Assembly (NCBI GenBank): GCA_009731375.1
Contig: BJOX01000060.1
Span: forward strand, 1,138,312-1,189,292
Source: Paulinella micropora
Taxonomy: Eukaryota > Cercozoa > Imbricatea > Euglyphida
Reading direction: 5' to 3'
DNA length: 50,981 bases
The notes under the pieces are model-generated. The model searched no databases and had not been told where the DNA came from. It worked only from the letters and a program-made list of their open reading frames with translations. Position 1 is the stretch's first letter; each line of letters starts with the position of its first letter. Of this stretch, positions 26,118-36,507 are shown in pieces. The translations under genes and the position numbers were made by a program.

Positions 26118-29100
26118 ACGGGCGGGCGGCACGAGGAGGCAGTGCTGGGTCTGTGGGGCCTGTCGGACCCGGCAGCAGCGGGCGCAGCCTGCGACGTGGC
26201 CCTGGCGCGCTCTTCGACGCTGGAGGCGCTGGTAGAACAGGGGCGTCTTAACGCACATGCAGTGGCCGTGCTACACGAACAAGCACTCCCGGGCTTCGAG
26301 CTCAGAGCAAGCACGCCGCTGTACACAGAGGGCACGCTGGTGGCTCTGCCGCACGTGGCCGACGAGATCAGGCTGGCAGTGACGACACCTCTGCTAGCTA
26401 TGCAGAGCAACAGCGAAGCGGCGGGGTTGGGGAGGCACGCGGGGTTTGTGGCGCCCCGTGAACTGGCCGCCGAGGCCGAGGCTTGGTACCAGCTGGGCCT
26501 GATGAGTATTGCGGGGGTGTGCATGCCGGGGTCGATGAGGCAGGCCACTATGTGCGGGGAGGTGGCGGTGTGTGTGCAGTGCGCTAGCGGCACATACAAC
26601 GTCGACGGGCGAGCCTGCCTGCCGTGCCCGGCGGGCACGTTTATTGAACAGGCCGGGAGTACGGAGTGTCAGCCGTGCCCCGCGGGGCTCACTACCGGCT
26701 CGCTGGGCAGCACGTTCTGCATGCTGCTGACCGAGCTGGCCACCTACGAGCCATTAGCAGAGTGCGGGCTGTTCCGTGACGCCACACTGCGCATTGGGAT
26801 GGTGGGCAACGCGGCCTTGCAGCAACAGTGGGGTCCTACGTTCCAGGACACAATCAACAGGCACTTGGGTCGCTTTGGCTGCCGGGTCACTCTTGAGATG
26901 CTAGCAAGCGATACAGAGATGTTGCAAAGCCGCCTGCTAGGCGCTGTGAACAGCAGCGGGCTGGAGTTAGCCTTTTTGGCGGGTGGCGACGTGCCGCGTG
27001 TGTTACGGCAAGCGCCGGGGACGCAGCCCCTGGCATCGGTGGTGCGCAAGTATTCGGCGCTGCACACGTATTCTAAGTTTGGAGGCGTGATCTTGCGGCT
27101 GCGTGGCTCGGGCATGAACCCGTCAAACACGCTCGCGGGGCTGGCGCTGGAGGCGAGCCAGCAGCCAGGCCTGAGGCTGTGCGCCGTGTCGTACGACTCG
27201 TTCGAGTGCTACCTGGCGCAGCGCTACGAGTTCTTCAAGCAGGGCCTGGAGCTGGCGGCGCTCTTCCCGTCAGAGCGTGTGCGCATGACGAACGGGCACG
27301 ACGAGTCGGTGCTGGGGCTCTGGGGGGTAGGGGCCGAGAAGTGTGACGTGGCCCTGGCCCGCACGTACACGCTGGAGTCGTTGGCTGGGCGGGCTTTGGT
27401 AAACCAGGCGGAGGTGGTGGTGGTGAACGCGCAGAGCTACCGCGGGTTTAAGCTGGCGGTCTCTACCGAGTTATACACCGAGTGGACCCTGCTGGCCCTA
27501 CCGCACGTGAGCGCCGCGATCCGGGACGCGGTGCGAACCCCCCTGCTAGCTATGCAGAGCGACACGGCGGCCGCCATGCAGGGGCAGCACGCAGGGTTTG
27601 TGCAGCCCCCCGACTTTGCGGCCGAGGCCAACGTGTGGTACCAACTCAACCTAATGGACCCAGTGGGCGGAGCGTGTGCGGCGGGTTCTACCCGCGCCGC
27701 AGCCCCGGCGGGCTCTGCCGCGGGTTGCGAGCCATGCGCGGCCGGACGCTACAACCAGGACGGACTGGCCTGCCTGCCTTGCCCGTTGGGGTTCTGGGCA
27801 GGGGCGCGGGGCTCCACCCGGTGCGAGCACTACTAACGACAGGGTGGGCAGCCAGCGCTGCGAGCCCGCGAGCCAGCTGTCGACGTACGAACCGCTCCCG
27901 GGCTGCGAGCCAGCCGGCCGGTTGTTGGTGGTAGGCATCAGCGCGGTCGACGGGGGCCGGGAGGTGACCCAGCGACAGTGGCAGCCGACGCTGGAAGAGG
28001 CCCTCAACAGCCACATGAATCGGTTTGGCTGTTCCTTCGAGCTGCGGGTGCTGGCAAATGACTCCGAGCTGTCGGCCGAGCTTATGCGCGGGCCGGGCTC
28101 GGGGCTGGACCTGGCTTTTCTGCCGGGCGGCGACGTGCCCTTTTTCCACTACCACCTCGGGGCCGTGCCGGTGGCGTCCGTGGTGCGCAAGTACGGCACG
28201 CAGACCTACCGCCACTTTGCGGGGGTGATGGTGCGCCGCGCGGACACGAACCAGGACCTGCGGACTCTGGCGGATTTCTCTGGCGCCGGCCGCACGTTGA
28301 AACTCTGCGCAGTAGCACGGGATTCGTTTGAGGGCTACGTGGCCCAGTGGTTTGAATTCTTTCGGCACGGCCTAGACCTCTCGGCCATCTTTGACCTACG
28401 TCGAGCCCACTGGGCCGGCGAGCACCGGCTGTCGATTCTGGGCTTATATCAGCAGCCCGGGCTGTGCGACGTGGCGTTCGCGCGATCGTACGCGCTCGAG
28501 GCCCTGTTGGCCCAGGGCTTGGTGAGCGGTGAGAATTACTTTGTGATTGAACCAGCCGCTGACGTGGCCCGCGCGGGCTTCGGGCTCGCGCTGTCTACGC
28601 CCTTATATCGTGAATGGACCTTGTTGGCCCTGCCCGCCAGGGTCCAGCCGTCAGTGTGGGAGAACGCCAGGATTCCTTTACTGTCCATGCAGGCGTACAG
28701 CCCGGCGGCGGTGGCGGGCGGCCACGCGGGCTTTGTGAGCGCGGACTCGGACGCCTACGACGCGGAGGCCCGGGTGTGGTATGAGCTGGACCTGCTGGAC
28801 CCCACCGGCCACACGTGCGCGCCAGGCCACACGCGCCGAGCGTCGTCGTCATCGTCGCCGGTGGGGCGGGGGTGCGAACCCTGCCCAGCGGGCTGGTACA
28901 ACCGGGACGGCCGCGCGTCCCTGCCCTGCCCCGTCGGCCAGTTCAACAACGCGAGCGGCAGCACGAGCTGTTCAGACTGCGCCGAGGGCTGGACGACGCT
29001 CGCGCTAGGCTCGACTGGCTGTGTTCAGCAAGCCCGCCAGGAGGCCATCTACGAGCCGATCGGGGCCTGCAGCCTTTTTCCGCAGAATCGGATCAGGATC

Positions 29101-31396
29101 GGCATGCCCGCCGTCGACGCGCAGCTGGACAGCACGCGCGGCGCCTGGGAGCCTACCTTCCAACAGACCCTGAATGCCCACATGAATCGCTACAACTGCT
29201 CCTTCCGGCTGCAGGTCCTGGAGAATGACGGTGTGTTGCGGCAGAGGCTACAAGCCAGCGGCGGCGCGCTGGACCCCAGGGCTGGACCTGGCCTTCGTGG
29301 CTGGCGGGGACATCCCCTTTTTTCAGCACACGCTTAATGCTACGCCGGTGGCCTCAGTGTTGCGGCGCTATGATTGGCAGACCTACGCGAGCTTCGGGGG
29401 GGTCCTGGTCAAGCGAACGAACAACCCCGCGCTGATTGGTATCGAGAACCTGGCGCAGCTGCGCGCGCTGCTTGCAATAGGCGGCGTGCGGCCGCTGCGC
29501 GGCTGCGCCGTCTCCGCCGACAGTTTCGAGGGCTTCCTGGTCCAACGCCTAGAGTTGTTCAACCACGGGCTTCGAGTGGAGGAGTTGCTGTCCGGCGGGA
29601 TGAACTTTACCGGCCGCCACGACGAGGCCGTGCTGGGGCTCTGGCGGCCCGGCGGCTGCGACCTGGCCAGGACCTACACCCTCGAGAAGCTGGTCCTGGA
29701 CGGCCGTGTGGGGCTCGGTGACTTCAGCGTCCTAAACGAACAGCAGCACGCCGGCTTCCACCTCCATTCCTCCACTCCTCTATACAACGAGTGGACCTTG
29801 CTAGCGCTGCCCCACGTGGCGCAGGAGATCTGGGAGAACATGCGGATCCCCCTGTTGGCGCTGCGGGAGTACGATCAAGCGGCTACCGCCGGCAATCACG
29901 CCGGCTTCATCATCCCGCACGGCTTTGCGGCCCCGGCAGAGGTTTGGTACCAGCTGAACCTCCTCGAGCCAGCCAGCTGGCGCTGCGGGCCGGGGTCTGA
30001 GCGCCTAGCGCAGAAGGAAGCCCTCCGGGCCCCAGCCTGGAGCAAGCAGAGCCTCCGCCCCTGCGTGCCCTGCGCGCCGGGGCTCTACAGCGCCAGCGGG
30101 CTGGGCGCCTGCTTGCAGTGTGCCCCCGGCACCTTTGGGAACCTGTCGGGCCTAGCCGCCTGTCTCCACTGCCCCCCCGGGCGGGCTACGCGCGCCTACG
30201 GCGGCCTGGAGTGCCTGCCGCGCGACGAGCTGATCGCTTACAAGCCCATCGAGTCCTGCCAACATTACCCCAACCGCACTCTTGTCATTGGAATGCTGGC
30301 CCAGGGCGAGGAAGAGCGAGCGATCATGCACCCTCAACGAGTACTTCCGCCGCTACCAGTGCTACCTGCGGCTAGAGCTACTCGACGCGCTCCCCTCTCT
30401 CCCAGCGAGCCGCAGGGGCTCGTCGGCTGCGGCGCCCGAGCCCCTGCGGCGCGACCTCTGCCCCGTCGACTTTGTCTTTTTGGACCCCGGCACGTACCTG
30501 CGGGAGCAGCAGAACTACTCGCTCCAGGCGCTCGTGTCGGTCGTGCGCATCTTCAACTGCAGGCCGAGCCCCTTGTATGGTGGGGTTATTTTTGCGCGCA
30601 CTGACCGCCTGATGCCTGGCACACCTGCCCCCACGATCGAGGATTTAGTCAAGTACGGCCGGAGCGTTGGCCTAACCCTGTGCATCCCCAGCCTGGAATC
30701 GTTTGCGGGTTTCCACCTGCAGTGGTTCGAATTCTTTAAGCGTGGCTATAACTTGCAACACGTTTTCCAGGCGCGTGGAGGCGACCGGCAGCTATGCCAG
30801 CGTGCTAGAGAGGGTTATGAACCCCCTGGACCCCTGCCAGGTGGGCATGATACGCACCTCACACATCGAGCGGGCCGTGTCACTCGGCTTGTATCGCATT
30901 GAGGACTTCAAAATTATCAACGCCCAGAACCACCAGGGCTACGACGAATTCATTTCTACTGAGCTGTACTACGAGTGGCCACTCGCAGCTTTGGCGCACG
31001 TGGAGGCCGAGCTGCGCGCCCTGGTACCAGTGCCTCTGCTGGCACTCCGTGAGTGGGACGCCGCGGCCATCGCCGGGGAGCACGCGGGCTTCACGCAGTC
31101 TTTTGAGTACTCTGCCGCCCAGAACATGCAATACCAGCTGGGCCTCGCAGCCGACGCTTCCTGCGGCCCCGGCTCATACCGGCAGCCGCCCCCCCCAGCC
31201 GCTGCAGAGGGGCTGCTGGGCAAGTGTGTACCCTGCGCCGAGGGACGCTGCAGCCCCTACGGTACGCTGGCCGAGTGCCTGCCGTGCCAGCCAGGCTACT
31301 ATGCACCCGCGCCCGCGCCCAGCGGGGCTGCGCTCTGCCGCCGGTGTCCGTTCGGCACCAACGCCCTGGGCACCGCCAACCGCGGCTGCGTGCCCT
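26118..31396 (+). CDS. Giant receptor ectodomain: tandem PhnD-like binding modules with Cys-rich linkers, 5' end missing and frames broken
   Basis: Repeat units start at YEP/YKP motifs at about 26742, 27883, 29047 and 30236, giving units of 1.14-1.19 kb (~390 aa); a C-terminal half unit precedes them. Each has a bilobed type-2 periplasmic-binding-protein fold resembling PhnD/phosphonate binders: IG ... PTFQ.TLN.H..R, LDLAFLAGGDVP, PVASVVRKY, LC.VS.DSFE.Y, HDE.VLGLW, CDVA.ARTYTLE, STPLY.EWTLLALPHV. A Cys-rich stretch of GCC2/GCC3- or TNFR-like type follows (CAAGRYNQDGLACLPCP.G, GST.C..C). Frames change near 27838, 29275, 30315 and 30772, each explained by one indel, giving five reading segments. 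Homology starts abruptly at about 26118, and no signal peptide is present. No introns are evident. It should bind a small extracellular ligand; the ligand is unknown. Confidence 0.75.
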
Positions 31397-32070
31397 ACGT
31401 CGACATACTGGCGCCGCCTCGACCTGCGCGCTGGGCGGTTCTGGCCGTGGCGCTGGCCGCTGCGGTCGGCTGCAGCGTGGTCTTCGCGCTGATTATCAAG
31501 TTTAGAAAGAGCAAGCTTATTAGGGCCTCTAGCTTCCACTTTAGTCTCGTGCTGGTTGCGGCTTGTGGTGGGGTCTGTGCCTCCGCCGTGTTATTCGCCT
31601 TACCACCCTCTCCCGGCTCAGGGCTGTGCGCTCTGCGCTGGTGGGTTCCTTGCCTCCTGTCTTCCGTGGTCTTTGGCGCCCTATTCTCCAAGACCTACCG
31701 CCTGTACGCCATCTTCCGCATCTTTGAACCAGGGCAGAAAGTACAGGTGGTGCGCTTCAAGGACACCAAGGTGGCCCTTATGGTTTCCATCTTTGTCGGA
31801 GCAACCGCGGTCGTGCTCACAGTCTTTTTCCTGGCGAGGCCGTCTGTGTTTGAGTTGCAGGACCTCACACAGCCCGATCAGAACTACCAAACCCTCGTCC
31901 GGGCCTGCAGCATCGACCGGGTCTTCCCCCCGCTAGTCTTTGGTCTGTATGTGGCCCTGCTGGTCGGCCAGAGCTGGCTGGCCTTCCGGGTACGCAAGCT
32001 CCCGAGTGTTTTCAACGAGAGCAAGCTGATCGCTTGGTTGCTCTACAACAGTGTTTTCTTACCTTTGGGT
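31397..32070 (+). CDS. Class C GPCR 7TM domain, truncated in TM6
   Basis: Continues in frame from the last Cys-rich segment. Six helices are visible: TM1 WAVLAVALAAAVGCSVVFAL, TM2 FHFSLVLVAACGGVCASAVL, TM3 LRWWVPCLLSSVVFGALFSK, TM4 LMVSIFVGATAVVLTVFFL, TM5 PPLVFGLYVALLVGQSWLAF and the start of TM6 SKLIAWLLYNSVFLP. Class C marks include Cys before TM3, ALFSKTYRLYAIF after TM3 and RVRKLPSVFNESKLIAW before TM6, close to the metabotropic glutamate/GABA-B 7tm_3 pattern. The sequence then joins the integrase end of the Gypsy element, so the end of TM6, TM7 and the cytoplasmic tail are lost. Signalling through a heterotrimeric G protein would be expected for an intact version. Confidence 0.8.
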
Positions 32071-32074
32071 GCAG

Positions 32075-33217
32075 AAGCGAGGTTGGGATACTAGGCTCTC
32101 GGCCGTAAACCAATTGATATGGCGAGACTGAGCTTCTGGCTCCTCCTAGTGCCGATGAGGGTAGACAGTTCATTGCAAAGGCAAATGAAGGTGCTGCCTC
32201 CACCCAGGCTCTCTGATTCTCCTTCTTCATACATTTCAACTTAAGCGAGGCTTTGAGGGGTCTATGTACCCGCTCGATCTTGCCATTCGCTCTCGGGTTA
32301 TAGGCAGTAACATATTGCCATTTCATCCCGTAGTACTTAGATAGTCTGTCGATGACTTCATTATTAAAGTCAGAACCTCGATCAGAACATATCTTTCTAG
32401 GCACTCCGATCTGCGAGACGATCCTATCGATCAGAGCCTCCGCAGTTGTCTTGCCTGTAGCGTCCTTAACAGGAACAACCNNNNNNNNNNACGGTGTCTT
32501 TGTGGTCTTGCATGGGATGCATGCGTCCACTTCTCTGTCTATCTCCTCCTTCATCCCCTTCCACCAAAATCGCCTCGCTATGAAACAATGGGTTCTTTGT
32601 CGACCCGGATGTGCCAGCAAGGGGCAGTTATGGGCAGCGACATATATAAAGCGCCTCAACTTCTCTGGTACCCAGAGAGTCCATTTATCCGTCTGTGACG
32701 CAAATTTGCCGTGCTGGCCCTTGTACCACAATAGCCCGTCTCTCCACGCCATCTCCTTTATCTGATCTTTGATCTGCGGAGTCTTTTTAAGCTCATTAGG
32801 GCTCTTGTATAACGTTATTAGCTCCTTGAACTCCGGATCCGTCGCCTGTTGTTGCCTCCATGCGGTAGGCGAGGCGATATGGACAGTACCGTCCTCCAAC
32901 CTTATTCCTACCCTTTCTAAGTCTTCATCAAGCTCGCTTCGATTTTCCTGCGGAGGTTCAGTACAGACCTCAGTCGTCTCCTCCTCCTCTTTTATATTCG
33001 CCTTCGCGTTCTCATATGCCTCATAAGACCACTCAGCGTCTTCGAGAACATGCGCCTCACAGCATATGCCATGATCCGGGCCTTGAGGACTATATCGTAG
33101 ACCCGTGCGGTCATAACGAACGCCTCTTGCCATCTGCATCGTCTCTATGTGGCTTACCTCGTAAACCTTGTCCGTGGATAGATCTATCATCTCCACTGAT
33201 GATACAAGAGCCGACAC
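32075..33217 (-). CDS. Gypsy integrase, partial
   Basis: An HHCC zinc-binding N terminus is seen (AHNCPLLAHPGRQRT ... DACIPCK). The core is interrupted by ten N where the first catalytic Asp should lie. The second Asp (CSDRGSDF) and the Glu region (AYNPRANGKIERVHRPLKAS) of D,D-35-E are present. The protein ends after LVYGREPSIPTSLLHPK, where the sequence changes to receptor antisense. It would insert element cDNA into the genome; this copy is incomplete. Confidence 0.8.
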
Positions 33218-33223
33218 CTCTGA

Positions 33224-34947
33224 CTAAAACTCTAGCCTGGAAAGGCTATCAGCGACTACGTTTCGCTTTCCCGGTAAGTAGACCATCGTGAAATTGAAAC
33301 ATGACAAGAAAGCTTGCCACCGCGCCAAACGGCCGGTTTGTTCATGATTCATCAACCAAAGAAGGTTATGATGATCGGTCCTAACCGTGAATAGAGGTCC
33401 TCCCCATAGGTATTCTCTGAGCCTCTTGAGAGCCCATACTACTGCCAACGCCTCTCTCTGTCGCGTGCAGTAATTTCGCTCCGCCGCACACAGCTTTCTA
33501 CTAATAAACATGATCGGGCGCAACTTTTTCTCCTCATGTTCTTGTTGCAGCACCGCACCGATCGCAAACTTAGATGGATGCATCTGTGTCGACTACGAAC
33601 GGCTTCGTAAAGTCGGGCATCATAAGTACTAAACCGCCGTCCTTGGGATCTTTATAAATGATCTTTGAGCGTATGAAACACCTGCAAAGCCTCCTCATCC
33701 CACTTCTCAAAGTCTCCGAAATCAATCATCTTCTCCAACTTAGCTCGAGTTGCACCCCAATCGGGTATGAACTGGCTGTAGTACTGTGCCATCGCAAGAA
33801 AAGAGTGTAACTCCGTGCGATTCCTTGGCAACTGTCTACTCACGATCTCCTCTCTCTTTTCGCGCGATATCGAGACTCTATTATGAGAAATCTCGTAACC
33901 CAAATACGTCACACTTGTCTTGGCGAGTTGACATTTCTTTAAGTTGCATTTCAGGCCAAAAGCGCCGATGCGCCTGAAGACGTCTGACAAATGATCGATC
34001 TGCTCCTCCATTGTGTTAGAGTATAGGATGATGTCATCGATGTAGCAAAATGCATATTCTCCCGCCTTCTGTCCTCTCCTTCTCATAAAACCATGCGCCG
34101 ACTGGTCGTCATATTGACCGCTCAGCATCTTCTGCATCGCCTTCTGAAAGAGTCCCGGGGCCTGTTTAAGTCCCATCGGAAGCACCTTCCACTGGTATAT
34201 TTCCATACCGACAACGAATGCAGTCAGCCATCTGGATTTCTCGTCCAGTGGTATCTGCCAGAAGCCGTTCTTAAGGTCGATGACCGAATAGAATTTAGCA
34301 TTCCGCAGCACTCTTCTGCCCTCTTCTAAGGTCGGCAGAGGATTTCTCTCTTCCTCTAGCACCTTATTCACACGGGCATAATTGATCGTCAAACGCCATT
34401 CTCCTCCTGGCTTAGGGACGATTTTCGGTTGAGAGACAATTGGAGATGTAGATCTCTCAATAAAGTCCTCATTGAGCAACTGCCTTACATTCTCCTCCGC
34501 TATCTTCGCCTCATGTATGCTCAAATTTGCCCTCCGTGGTGCCGGAGATGGCTCCGCACCTGGTATCTTGTAAATGACTGCAATGAAGTCCTCAGACTTT
34601 ACACCACCTGCCCGAGGAGGGTCGAAAATGTCTCTATACACCTCCATCTTAGCTTTGAGAAGCTCTTTTTCTCTCTCCGTGCCCACTCCTTCTAGGATTT
34701 TCCGCGCCACCGCTTGGAAATCTTCCTCCGACATCTTCTTATGCTCCTTGAGGGGCGCTAAGTCCTCCTCCAAACTCATATCCTCCTCCGACAAATCGTC
34801 TAGTCCCGTTCTTTCATACGTGACTGTGTCCGGCTCATCATCATGGCCAATTCCGACAAGCATATCAATAAGGTTCGCGTATTGTATCGGAGCCTTACGG
34901 GTGTAAAAACAATCAAAGCATGTGAAGGCTTGAGGTATTAATTTCAA
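33224..34947 (-). CDS. Gypsy reverse transcriptase and RNase H, frame-broken
   Basis: RT runs 34947-33652 with LNEDFIERSTSPIVSQPKIV, RLTINYARVNKV, FYSVIDLKNGFWQIPL, LPMGLKQAPGLFQKAM, the catalytic FCYIDDIILYS and VTYLGYEIS. RNase H (33583-33224) has SKFAIGAVLQQEHE, REALAVVWALKRLREYLWG and VRTDHHNLLWL. Between them are two frame changes in about 70 bases (one TAA in frame, one small ATCC-type duplication near 33590), so the first RNase H Asp lies in the intermediate frame. The element copies its RNA to cDNA in cytoplasmic particles. This copy cannot make an intact Pol as given. Confidence 0.85.
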
Positions 34948-36507
34948 CTTGTCCTGGCTCTGAGCTTCTGCTTGTAAGCACTGCTCTGCTCACGAGACCC
35001 GAGTCGACAAGCCACCACTAATTGTTGCTTGCGGGAGGGCACCGGTATAGGATGATCAATAAGCCGGTCCCTTATCTCCTGTGCCCATATCGCCTTCTCA
35101 TTGTATGGCAGAATGACAGAGTACGGCTTGTTGCTCTCAAACAGAGTCCGTAAACACCTTTTCACTTCCATTAATGAGCGCGGCCAGGTGGGCACGTCAC
35201 CCCAAAAGTTAGTGATAAAAGTTTTAATGTCATCCGCTGGAGTATCGGGGATACGCCCCTTCCTCCTTGGCACGAACGCCTCTCTCTTCTCATCTGACAC
35301 CTTCGCGTGGTAACAGTAGCCATTAGTAATATGGACATCTGCACCGCCACCTTCTGCGAATCTGGCCAACGACGGGCACTGTTTCGCAACACATATTATC
35401 TCCTCATTACGCGCTACGACTAAGTCATCAATAGACTTTTTGTCCCATGCGGGAATCGTAACCGTATACGCCTGCATCTCCGTCTCCCAATTGTCGGTCC
35501 AGGACAGTTCCTCCGGCACTGTGACATAGGGGTGCACATAGGCTTCAGTTACCTCATGTACGAAGGCCAACTTTTTTATCTCCGTTGCTAGACTCAGCTC
35601 AAAAGCCTCGTAGGAGTCGGTAGCGGTCATCGGATTAATATCCTCCTCCTTTCCTCTCTTCACTCCGTAAATTACCCGCCGTGCGGCGCAATCGATCACA
35701 GCCCCCATCGTAGCCAATTGGTCATACGACAGCAGGATTGAACCGTGGTAATCGGGGACAACATAGAGGTCCGCACGATATACTCGACCGGATGTCAATT
35801 TAAAAATTAATGTGACGATGCCCGTAATTTCTGTACGGCTGCCTACCCCTTTTAGGGTCCCCTTTGTTTTTCTAGTGTTTTTGTCCACCCATGCCCGGTG
35901 ACCGTTTAAAAACTTCCGGCCGACAATATTAATATTCGCCATCGTATCATTACCAACTTTCATTGTGGTTTGTAAAGTTTCAAAAGAGGTCAGTGTAGCA
36001 TAGCGCGTCCGGTCTGTGTAAACTAGCCGCTAGCACATGAATTTTTTGCTCTAAGGTTTTGAGTCTAAGCTCAAGTTCCTTGTCCTCTTTTCGTTCCTCC
36101 TCCTTCCTCTCTAGCTTAGCCTCTCGAGTATCCGGGTCTTCCGGTATCTCGGGTGTCTGTGAGACAGAGTCTGGTACACTGAGTGTACATGTGTCTACAG
36201 TAGAGACTATTGAGTCCGTCGGCGGCGAAACGACCCGCTGTTTCTTTGCAGGCGAAGGCCCAGCATTCGGTTTCGGTTTCCTCTCCTCCATCGCCTTCTT
36301 CGCCTTCCTATTTGCATCATTTATCATATTAGCTCTCGAACGATGGACTAGCAATCGCTTACCTTGAGGCTTTTGAGGCTGTGTGCCTTCAACTTCACGT
36401 CTAGGAGGTACGGGACTGATCGTATTCTGTTTAACAACAGCAGGCATAACCGTGACTGTCGGATTAAAAAGAACAGTTTTTGTCCCCTTCTCCCTCTTTT
36501 CCTCCCG
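34944..36507 (-). CDS. Gypsy Gag-Pol linker and aspartic protease region
   Basis: From 36507 the Gag frame continues after a TGA through a basic and acidic charged linker (PKKQ-rich, then EAKLERKEEERKEDKELELRL, a coiled coil) to 35980. A neighbouring frame then continues from about 36010 (ATLTSFETLQTTMKVG) to 34944. That part contains NINIVGRKFLNGHRAWVDK and a retropepsin-like C-terminal half (VVPDYHGSILLSYDQLATMG then AVID), typical of Gypsy proteases. An exact DTG triplet is not obvious, so the active-site position is uncertain. The junction to RT at 34947 is another frame change. Confidence 0.55.

Noticed and set aside
26118-27836. Bacterial origin of the PhnD-like repeats (contamination)
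   Set aside because: The same repeats lead in frame into a eukaryotic class C 7TM domain, and eukaryotic retroelements follow.
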